Source of the DNA: Stramenopiles sp. TOSAG23-6
Taxonomy: Eukaryota; Sar
Reading direction: 5' to 3'
Assembly (NCBI GenBank): GCA_900128565.1
Contig: LT636000.1
Coordinates: 1-24,914 of the forward strand
DNA length: 24,914 nucleotides
Part shown: in pieces, positions 8,756-17,100 of the stretch
Layout of the letters: every line of letters starts with the position of its first letter
Position numbering within the stretch: position 1 is the first letter of the stretch
Notes under the pieces: model-generated
What the model was told of the DNA's origin: nothing
The model's database searches: none
Seen by the model: the letters and a program-made list of their open reading frames with translations, nothing else
Program-made: the position numbers and the translations under genes

Positions 8756-10381
8756 TTAAGGTATTTCAATTTCATCAAGGGCTTTTTCGAAATCATCGAG
8801 CGACAGATTTACATTTAAAGGCTCATCCATTTCAAATACTTCAGAAGGCCTACTCGCCATCGATGGTGCCTGTGGTTCAGCAATCGGTGATGTTTGTGGT
8901 TCAGCAATCGGTGATGTTTGTGGTTCAGCAATCGGTGATGTCTGTGCTTCAGCAATCGGTGATGTCTGTGCTTCAGCAATCGGTGATGTTTGTGGTTCAG
9001 CAATCGGTGCCAAGAATTTGTGTAAGTTCTCTGGATTTTTCTGCCACACTTGAGCAAAGACATGACAATTAATGCTATTTTCGTCTTTAAACCCAAGTTT
9101 TTTAAAAAAAGAATAATCATTACCCCAGAACGAAGCACTATACTTGAAAGCAAAATTAGGTTTCAGCTGTATTTGTAATTCTTTCTTTGGGTTGTTTCTG
9201 GGACTACTCTGACTAGGTTGCAATGAAACCAATTTTCCTTTTTTCATGACATTCAAAATTGCGAGTCTTTCAGCGCCTAACTGCTGTCGTGTCGATTGAT
9301 AACCTTGACATTGTTGCAAATTATCACATGTGCAATCTCTGCAAGCTGGTTTGAGACTTCCATCATTGTTATAACATATGTGAGACTTGTATACATCAGG
9401 TGTCGAAAGAATAGGAGGCGTTCCAGGATTTTTATGTAATCCAATGCTACATTTGTGTTCTGGAAACCACATGTAGTGATGGAAAACATACGGCGAAGTA
9501 TTTGTTTCATAGGAGAAAAAGTTCCGCAGAGTATTTAACTTTGTGTTGGTTTTCTTAGATGGGTCAAATCGAAAAATCCTCGCAGGACACCATTCGGTCT
9601 CTTCATTCATTTCAATCATTTCAAAAGAATCTGAAGAAAAACAAGGAAACATTGCTTGTCTAGGAGCTTCTTGGACACCGATGGCTATTTTAGGTTTTTT
9701 TACAAAGATTTTATGAATCAATGTATTAAAAAATGAAGAAATTGTAACTTCGTTTGTAAACAAGTCTGAGTTTACAATTCCTAAAGTTTTATCATACGTT
9801 TTTACTCCATTTATCTGTGATGGCAAAGGGATAAGCGGAGTGAGAATTCTTATGACTGGAGGTTCAACCGGAGGATATTTTTTTAAAAGCATCTGAACAT
9901 GAATGATAGAATCTTCCCAATGAGTATCTTTCAAGGCATTGCCCTGTATAGTACCCATGATTTCAATATTAGCATATTTACTTTCAAATACTGGTTTCCA
10001 GGATATTCCATCATATAATTTCGATGTCATACAGTGTGGAGTTTTCACGCATTTGAACTCTAGTTCAACGAGTTCTTTTTGTTTTTTTTCACTGAGTCTG
10101 AAAATACCGATGTTATGCATATACTGTAATTGCGACAACGCTGTATTAACTTTTTGTGTAGTGTCACGGGCAATCGGACTTTGAACCTCAGATTCAACGT
10201 GAGGTGGTTTAAAAAAATCATTAACTAGTCCGAGAACAGATCTTTCATACTTCCCTCGCTGCAAATTCCAAACATCTTGCAACATACAACTTCCATTTTT
10301 CACGCTGAGACATAAAATTAGTACTACCAACTTAGGTATGATGTGATGCACAAAAGAAAATCTTCTGTGTGACTTTACCAT
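8756..10381 (-). CDS. Predicted secreted protein with UBC-like domain and octapeptide repeats
   Basis: 541 residues from the ATG at 10381; the two codons upstream belong to a non-ATG extension. A signal peptide or anchor lies at residues 12-32. Residues about 93-230 follow the order of a ubiquitin-conjugating (E2) fold: a first helix RLSEKKQKELVELE, a strand with IEIMGTIQG, a strand HVQMLLKKYP, then VEPPVIRILTP (compare YP..PP.v.f.T in E2s), and a last helix region SSFFNTLIHKIF. At the place of the E2 catalytic Cys the sequence is TLGIVNSDL, so no active-site Cys is seen. A Cys-rich segment (PACRDCTCDNLQQCQG) comes later. Near the C-terminus SPIAEPQT/SPIAEAQT is repeated about six times, followed by an acidic tail. 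The UBC assignment is inferred from pattern only. Intron-free. Confidence 0.75.
   Translation of the reverse strand: MVKSHRRFSFVHHIIPKLVVLILCLSVKNGSCMLQDVWNLQRGKYERSVLGLVNDFFKPPHVESEVQSPIARDTTQKVNTALSQLQYMHNIGIFRLSEKKQKELVELEFKCVKTPHCMTSKLYDGISWKPVFESKYANIEIMGTIQGNALKDTHWEDSIIHVQMLLKKYPPVEPPVIRILTPLIPLPSQINGVKTYDKTLGIVNSDLFTNEVTISSFFNTLIHKIFVKKPKIAIGVQEAPRQAMFPCFSSDSFEMIEMNEETEWCPARIFRFDPSKKTNTKLNTLRNFFSYETNTSPYVFHHYMWFPEHKCSIGLHKNPGTPPILSTPDVYKSHICYNNDGSLKPACRDCTCDNLQQCQGYQSTRQQLGAERLAILNVMKKGKLVSLQPSQSSPRNNPKKELQIQLKPNFAFKYSASFWGNDYSFFKKLGFKDENSINCHVFAQVWQKNPENLHKFLAPIAEPQTSPIAEAQTSPIAEAQTSPIAEPQTSPIAEPQTSPIAEPQAPSMASRPSEVFEMDEPLNVNLSLDDFEKALDEIEIP
8868..9010 (-). repeat. 24-nt tandem repeat encoding SPIAEPQT
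   Basis: About six near-identical 24-nt units (plus-strand core TTCAGCAATCGGTGATGT) inside the coding sequence. Units differ mainly by Pro/Ala at one codon, which suggests recent expansion. Confidence 0.9.
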
Positions 10382-10780
10382 TTTAAACAAAATGATATGT
10401 CGAGTATTGGCTTTTTAATGAAACAATCGATCAAATCGACGACGAGTCGACGACACACGCGACGACGGTATAGTATTCAGCATGGAAAGTTGGAGGCAAC
10501 TTGGAGCTTGGAGCCAGCGCCAATCACTCGTCGCTAAAAACTAAAAAGAAATATAATCGGAATTTCGTGTTATAAAATTGGCATGAATAGGATCAGATCG
10601 ATCAGATCTGAAACTGTGTCGAATATTTTATATCCTGTGTTACGGAGGACAATACTACCTTTGGTAAGACAAAGTGGATTAATAAAACAAAGCTAAACAT
10701 TAGTAATCCAATAGCTGGGATTCTACTTTACCTTGAACAAATAACTATTTTAACTGCTTACATTTGAAAGGAACATAGCA
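10382..10780. promoter_or_regulatory. Divergent promoter region, UBC-like protein / ATP-grasp
   Basis: 399 bases without a gene. It holds repeated CGACGA units (about 10436-10468), a TATAAA-like TTATAAAATT near 10570 and an imperfect palindrome GATCAGATCGATCAGATC at about 10591-10608. Promoter function is inferred from the divergent arrangement only. Confidence 0.4.
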
Positions 10781-12599
10781 ATGGTTTCTATTATTTATAC
10801 TGAAAAGAATGGTATATTTTCTCGAGCGCAAGGTGCCAGCTCTGGAAGCGAATCATATTTCATTGCTTCCTTGCTCATTCTTTGTTTTTCAATTTTTATG
10901 AATTGGTCATTTACTGAAGTCCTCATCTTTCTCGGCATTTCAATCCTATTTCAGCTGTTTATGATGTCGAAGTTTGAGCGCAATATCCTTTGGTATTATT
11001 GTTTCTCCTTGAAATATGGGCCATCAGTTGTCAGAAACGCTTGTATTGCTTTTGCTCAGTGGTAGGTTATATATTATACAATCAATATTACATTATTTGA
11101 CATCGCTGTTGTTTATTTATACTGTTTATTATTTTGATATTGATGACATTTTTCTGTGAAACCTGGAGGTTCTCCAACAAGAGATCACGCCTTGCATATA
11201 TATAATTTTAGCCCTTTGACTACTTGTATAATGTTTACGATTGTGGCAATCTACTTGTTAAGTATTAATCCAGTTGTGTCTTTGATTCGAGTATTCTATC
11301 CAGAGCATATATATGGAGTAAATAGTGGCCGTTTTTTTGGATTATTTTGTTTTTTTCTTAGACATCCTCTCGCAGTTCAAGGGGAAGGGCCGAGTAATGG
11401 CGACGGACTTGCAGCATTAAACGCGTCAGAAACTCTAATTTATCCCATGACACCTCGAGAATTAGAGCTGGGTCCGAGTGATCATGATTACTGGTTAGAC
11501 AGTAAACCTAGATTTCGTGATATGTTCCATGATAAACTGTTCGTTCATCGTTTTTTTAAGTCGCATAATGCGAGCTGTCCAGTTCTAGTTGCGGAAGTTG
11601 AGGAACATAATATAAGAAAAATGTTTGTTGAATCATCTTCATTTCCTAAAAGAATGATTTGGAAACCTCGTTACTCAACGATGGGTTTAGGTGTGGAGCA
11701 TTTTTCTACTTGGAAAAACAAGCAAGCGACGAAATCTAACTCAAGTTGGGCTCCTTCTTCAGACCCTTACATTATTGAAGAAATGATACAATCAACCGAG
11801 TGGGATAAAGTATGTTTTATTTTTTTGAATTTCGAATTTTTTTTTTCGTACCAAATTTTGTACCTAACGATTTTTTTTTACGAAAAAAAAAATATTTTTT
11901 TACAATACATGCTGAATGGTATCGCTTAACAACACTTTTTTCTTATGATGAAGAAACACCAAAAAATGGTTATATTTGGCGTATGCGAAATTCAAAAAAT
12001 GATAACCGTGTTCAAACAGATATTCTTGGTGGAGTGTATTGTATCACTGAATGGCCTACATACGTTTTATTTTTTTTTTTACAAAAAAATCGAATTCTTT
12101 TTTCGTACGAAATTTTGTACCTAACAAATTTAATTTTTTTTTTTGAAATATTTTTCCACAATACACTTATGTAGGCCCAAGAGAGAAGGGTATGTCAGTT
12201 AATCCAAGAACTGGTGAGAAAAAGCCTTTATTACCAGCTGTACATATAGCCCTTAAAAAAGCTGTTGGCTTGGCCATTAAAATGCATCGTAATCTTGGGA
12301 AAGAAATATTCTCTGTTGGTTGGGATTTACTAATTCGTGGATCAGAGCCTGTCTTTATTGAATTCAATATCAATAATGGCGTATGTTTCAATTTCAATTT
12401 TTTTTTTTGAAATATTTTTTTCGTACGAAATTTTGTACCTAACAATTTTTTGTTTGAAATTTTTTTTTTCACAATACATTTTTTTGTTGCCGATCATACT
12501 ATTGAGGAGTGTGAAAGAATGATTTCCTTTTATGGTAAAGAATTTCATGCTAGAGTAAGATCTCAGTTAATTGACTTTGACCATATTAAACAAGAATGA
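10781..12599 (+). CDS. Membrane-anchored ATP-grasp protein (sugar-transfer-associated type)
   Basis: Five exons: 10781-11061, 11212-11809, 11911-12059, 12167-12380 and 12480-12599, giving 453 residues. The first junction is inferred: an ordinary GTAGGT...TTTTAG intron restores the frame. The other three introns are introner-like. Hydrophobic segments lie at about residues 27-63 and 97-119, followed by an ATP-grasp domain. Its nucleotide-binding Gly loop is KPRYSTMGLGVE (245-256), then IIEEMI, WYRLTTLFSYDE, a conserved GG, VGWDLLIRG and the metal-binding FIEFNINNG (406-414). The pattern fits the sugar-transfer-associated ATP-grasp family, whose substrates are mostly unknown; ATP-grasp enzymes usually ligate a carboxylate to an amine or thiol. 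The catalytic E.N residues are present. The enzyme class is fairly secure; the substrate is not known. Confidence 0.82.
11062..11211 (+). other. Ordinary GT-AG intron of the ATP-grasp gene
   Basis: Starts GTAGGT and ends ATAATTTTAG. It has none of the introner core and restores phase 2 (TG + C). Other AGs nearby give a stop or the wrong frame. 150 nt. Confidence 0.6.
11810..11910 (+). mobile_element. Introner-like intron, ATP-grasp intron 2
   Basis: Starts GTATGTTTTA, contains TTTGTACCTAAC and ends TACAATACAT. Phase 0 on both sides. No AG occurs near the 3' end. 101 nt. Confidence 0.8.
12060..12166 (+). mobile_element. Introner-like intron, ATP-grasp intron 3, atypical 5' end
   Basis: Aligns to the family as ATACGTTTTA...ACAATACAC. 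Phase 2 on both sides gives Pro-Thr-Tyr-Val-Gly. The 5' end is not GT, and the exact boundary can slide by two bases. 107 nt. Confidence 0.7.
12381..12479 (+). mobile_element. Introner-like intron, ATP-grasp intron 4
   Basis: Starts GTATGTTTCA, contains TTTGTACCTAAC and ends CACAATACAT. Phase 0. Sits immediately after the ATP-grasp metal-binding motif. 99 nt. Confidence 0.8.
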
Positions 12600-13037
12600 T
12601 TCATTGTGTATTCATTGTGAGTGATTTATTTAATGCATTTTGATCAGGGTAGGGTTAGGGTTTCAAAACATTTGAATAAAAAATAAATTTTTGTGCAATT
12701 TTTGTGATTGATCTGAGATCGATTTGAGATTTTGTTTTTTGAGCGTTTTTTTTTATAGAATCTGACAAAATTAATTGTATAATTCAATGCTAAATATAAA
12801 AATATTGCTATTGAAATGTATTTGATTTTGACTTATTCATTCTATAATTTACACAAAATGCATATTTTAGTTTTATTATTTAATATATATAGCCTTATTT
12901 TTGAAAGTACTGTGATTTTATTATTCTTCTTCAAAAGATTAAAAAAAAGAAAAATCAGAAGCATACGAAACTGAATCACTCTCTGAATACTCTAACGAAT
13001 CATTCTCTGGATTTTTATTATATCAATCAAATCTTAA
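12600..13037. other. Convergent AT-rich intergenic gap with telomere-type tract
   Basis: 438 bases between the ATP-grasp and ankyrin-like stops. Holds GGGTAGGGTTAGGGTT at about 12648-12662 and AT-rich sequence. I see no gene or RNA. Confidence 0.7.
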
Positions 13038-13937
13038 TTAATAAAACATTCTCTGGATACTCTGGACATTCTCTGGATACTCTGGACATCCCATCTTTCT
13101 CAACCATTGCAATACTTTTATGTGACCCTTTAAAGCTGCATAGTCACACGTTTCTTCATCCCAAGGACAAGGTGGATTTTGACTTCTTACCCATTTCAAT
13201 ATTTTTAAGTGACCATTTTCAGCTGCCCCATGACATGTCCATTCATGCCAAGGACAAGGTGGATTTTGACTTCTTAACCATTTCAATACTTCTAAGTGAC
13301 CATACTCAGCTGCAAAACTACACGTATACTCACTCCATGGACTGGGTGGATTTTGACTTCTTAGCCATTTCAATACTTTTAAGCGACCATTTTTTGCTGC
13401 CACAAAACTTGTAGCTTCATCCCATGGACAAGGTGGATTTTGACTTCTTATCCATTTTAATACTTTTATGTGGCCCTTTTTGGCTGCATATTCACACGTT
13501 CGTTCATCCCACGGACAAGGTGGATTTTGACTTCTAACCCATTTTAATACTTTTAAGTGACCTTTTTTAGCTGCTATACGACAGATATCTCCATCCCACG
13601 GACAAGGTGGATTCTGACTTCTTACCCACTTCAATACTTTTAAGTGGTTCTTTCGAGCTGCTACACGACACGTACGTTCATTCCACGGACAAGGTGGTTT
13701 TTGGCTTCTTAACCATTTTAAAAATTCAAAGTCCCCGTGCTTCACTGTTTCAGTACACGTCACTTTACCCCAATCAACACCAACCAGCCAAGGTCTGTGC
13801 TTATCCTTTGATACAACTCTCCCTGAGAGTCTATCTTTCAAACAAAGATAGCTGGTGATTACAATAGCAGGACCTAACCCGCTAAACACCTTTTGAAGAA
13901 CCTCTTCTTCATGTTTCGTGCGTTTGTGTGCATTCAT
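13038..13937 (-). CDS. Ankyrin-like repeat protein (PPCPW repeats)
   Basis: 299 residues from the ATG at 13937 (MNAHKRTKHEEE); the longer upstream reading has no ATG. After a short N-terminal region with an F-box-like or other helical segment (about 12-38, LQKVFSGLGPAIVITSYLCL; not firmly identifiable) come seven full 29-residue units and a partial eighth. Their consensus is GHLKVLKWxRSQNPPCPWDExTCxxAAKK. Such repeats are degenerate ankyrin units used for protein binding and are abundant in several algal and protist genomes. The 87-nt DNA units are close to identical, so copies have expanded recently or are being homogenised. One unit has PPSPW instead of PPCPW. No introns. The binding partner cannot be inferred. 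Confidence 0.88.
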   Translation of the reverse strand: MNAHKRTKHEEEVLQKVFSGLGPAIVITSYLCLKDRLSGRVVSKDKHRPWLVGVDWGKVTCTETVKHGDFEFLKWLRSQKPPCPWNERTCRVAARKNHLKVLKWVRSQNPPCPWDGDICRIAAKKGHLKVLKWVRSQNPPCPWDERTCEYAAKKGHIKVLKWIRSQNPPCPWDEATSFVAAKNGRLKVLKWLRSQNPPSPWSEYTCSFAAEYGHLEVLKWLRSQNPPCPWHEWTCHGAAENGHLKILKWVRSQNPPCPWDEETCDYAALKGHIKVLQWLRKMGCPEYPENVQSIQRMFY

Positions 13938-14194
13938 TTTACACTTTCTTTGTAGAAAAAAGCTAGAAAAAAGAAGACGTGTTCGCGCCACTTGAATTTT
14001 TTTTAATTTTAATGCTTGTTTGACTGACACGCGTCTGACACGTGGCAAATTTTCAGCATGTGTCTCATACTACCTGGTCCTGGTACTACAAACGATACTA
14101 TATATACGTATTACAGTAATTTTACTTCTTCCAATGACACTGCTATTGACCTATATGGGAATATACATGCATTATCTAGCCCCTTTTTAGTGAA
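13938..14194. promoter_or_regulatory. Divergent gap, ankyrin-like / PPR gene
   Basis: 257 bases between divergent ATGs. A TATA-like CTATATATACG occurs at about 14097-14107. No other feature is evident. Confidence 0.4.
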
Positions 14195-17100
14195 ATGCTG
14201 CGGCAATATGTCAGGATTGTGCCACTATGTAAAAGGTATGGAATAGTAGGACAATCATCGGTGAGTAGTATAGTAAACGCCAAAACCCATGCCTTACGCA
14301 TTCTGCAAAAACGGTTGTTGCATACGGCAACAACACGGAGAGAAGCTACGAAGTTTTATAAAAATGATGGAAGACAGTTTCCTACTAGGCGTCAGCGTCG
14401 TAAGTCGCGTGTTCAAAATAAAGCACGGGAATTACGTCATCATTTAGCGAGTCAAGGCCAACTATCAAAAGTTGATGTATCAAAACACTTTAGAAACTCT
14501 AGAATTGGTTTAGGGAGTTGTGATACGAATAATAATAGCACCATATTACCATATATCAATTATGGAAGAAAGGGGGGAATACCACTAAAGCTTACATCTA
14601 ATCCTTCACATGCTATAAATCTAGATACAATGAAAATGTTACATCGAAATGAAAATGTTGACGTCTGTCTGTATAACATCATCCTTTCTTGTAGTTTTGT
14701 TCCAGAAGACACGCGAAAATTAATAGATCAAATGAAAAGGTATGGTATACAACCTGATATTATTACATATTCAATATATTTAAATCGTTTGTTGGTTTTT
14801 GCTGAATATGAGGAAATAAATAAAATGAGAACAGAAATGAAGAAACATGGAGTTGAAGACGATGAACGATTCTTGAAACTACTCAACATTAGAGATTCTA
14901 GAAATAATGGCTTAAGTCGTTTGAGGACTGCAACTCTACAGAAGTATATTGATCATTCTTGTGAAGATACTCTTGCTCAGGCACATAATCTTTTTAACAA
15001 ACTTTTTGAAACACGTGAAATTTGTCTATATCAATGCAATGTCATGTTGAAAGCTTGTATGTTTAAATTATATATTTCAAAATATATTTCAAAAAAAAAA
15101 ACATTTCATATGAAATCTTTTTTTGAAACTCTTTTTGATGTTTTTTTTCCTATTTTTTTCATCATAAAGTATACTATTTTTTTTCATAAAAAATAATATA
15201 TACCTAACAATTGTTTAGTAAAAAAAAAATATTCTTTTTTTTTTTTTTTTTTTTGTACTAAAATTTGTACCTAACAAAAAAATATATATATATTCTTTTT
15301 TATGATACATGTTTTTGTCCTGAGGATTCTCTTCAGTTATTATCGAGGATGAAACATGCGAAAATTATTCCAAACGAGTCAACGTACAAAACTATATTAA
15401 ATACTTTTGCAATTTCAGGTCGATGGGGTGATGTATATGTATGTTTTATTTAAAAAAAATTTTTTTTAACAAAAAAATCGAATTTATTTTTTTTTTTTAT
15501 AAAAATTTTGTACCTAACAAATTTTCAAAAAAAAATTGAAATATTTTTCCAAAATAAAAAAGTTAGAAAAATCATTCAACACTACGATAACAGAAAATGT
15601 TCCTTTTATTTCAACCATTAGTTTCATGAGAGCACAACAGATTAATTGGTTATATACATTAGGGGCATCAGGTCGGTGGTATGCGAAATGCTTATTACAT
15701 GACCTTATTGACTGTAATGAGGCAAATGGAAATTTGTTTGCTATTTTTATTGAAAATTGTACGTTTTACGGTTTTAGTATGAATTTCAAATTTATTTTTT
15801 TTTATTTTTTTTTTTTATAAAAATTTTGTACCTAACAAATTTCGAATTTAATTTTTTTGTACAATACATGTGGAACAGTTTATGAAGTGGATGAAATTAT
15901 TAAAATCATGAATTTAGAAGGAATACCTCATACCTTTCACTCTATGCATGCATATGTATCACAACTTCTACTGGAATGTCAATATAAAAAGGCACAAAAT
16001 GTGTATCACAATTTCCTACATACTACGAACCCTAACCCTAGCGATACATCGAAACCACCGAACCCTAACCCTAACTCAACTCACCTAACGTCAAATGATG
16101 AGTTATATGAAACCTACTTTAATAGTAAAGAAAAAACTGCTGAATCAAAAATTCCTCTTGAGTATATTCTTGGAGGTAATTATAGTAGTAAAAGTTCACA
16201 ATATAAGAGTGTATGTTTTATATGAATTTCTAATTTAATTTTTTTTTTTGTTTTTTTTTCGTAAAAAAATTTCGTACCTAACAAATTTTTTTAGATTTTT
16301 TTTGAAATATTTTTTCACAATACGCGCATTAAAAGTTATTAATGGATTACGTGAACGACGCTTACGCTCATTTTTGAATTCAAGTGATGTATTCCGACGT
16401 AATCAGGCAAAAGATTTAGCCCTAACCCTATTAGATACTAACCCTAACCCTAATTTATATGGTAAAACCCCTAACCCTAGTGGTAATATCCCTAACCCTA
16501 ATTTGTATGGTAAAACCCCTAACCCTAGTGATAATATCACTGACGCTTTGCAGTATGAAAAATTATCCAAGAGAATCGAAATTCTTTGTTATACAGTATT
16601 ACGTGTTACTGCGGACTGTCCAGAAATGACATATAATTTATATGTATGTTGTACTCATTGAAAACAAAAAATTTAAATTTTAAATTTTAAATTTAAAAAT
16701 TAACATTTTTTTTATATACAAAAATTTGTACCTAACAAACATTTTTGAAATTTTTTTTGAAATTTTTTTTCACAGTACAGAATAGAATATCAAATTGTAC
16801 TCCTACGTATCATAATCATCATACAATGACAATAAGTGACGCATATAAATCTTTATTATCTAAATCTAGATTATTTAGTGATTATTCGTATTTATCAAAA
16901 ATCAATTCGCTTCATGAATCAAGACATGATAACCCTAACCCTAATGTAAGATATGATAACCCTAACCCTAATTCTACAAAGAACTCAAGTTTACTTTCTC
17001 GACGACGTTTGCAGCTATCTTCACTTCTTAAAAGTAAAACAAATCTTGATGTAGGACATATTCCTCTTAATCAGCATTCTTATGAAGGTTTATGTAAAGC

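Noticed and set aside
8863-9072. CRISPR-like array from 24-nt repeats
   Set aside because: The units are directly adjacent without spacers and encode an in-frame octapeptide repeat.
11911-11990. Moving the 3' splice sites to a nearby AG
   Set aside because: No AG follows the intron end within a useful distance here, and at the kinesin junction an AG would remove conserved VPYR. In PPR intron 2 an AG is possible, so that copy was not used as proof.
12060-12166. U12-type (AT-AC) introns as an explanation for the non-AG ends
   Set aside because: One copy does start AT and end AC, but its sisters start GTATGT and end AT. None has the U12 5' consensus, and the TACCTAAC core lies too far from the 3' end.
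13172-13858. Plus-strand open frames over the ankyrin-like gene
   Set aside because: They are antisense shadows of the 87-nt coding repeat, with no ATG context or family match.
15230-15260. Poly-T runs as reverse-transcribed poly(A) tails of retrogenes
   Set aside because: They recur at the same place inside every introner, on the coding strand, and have no adjacent retrotransposon sequence.
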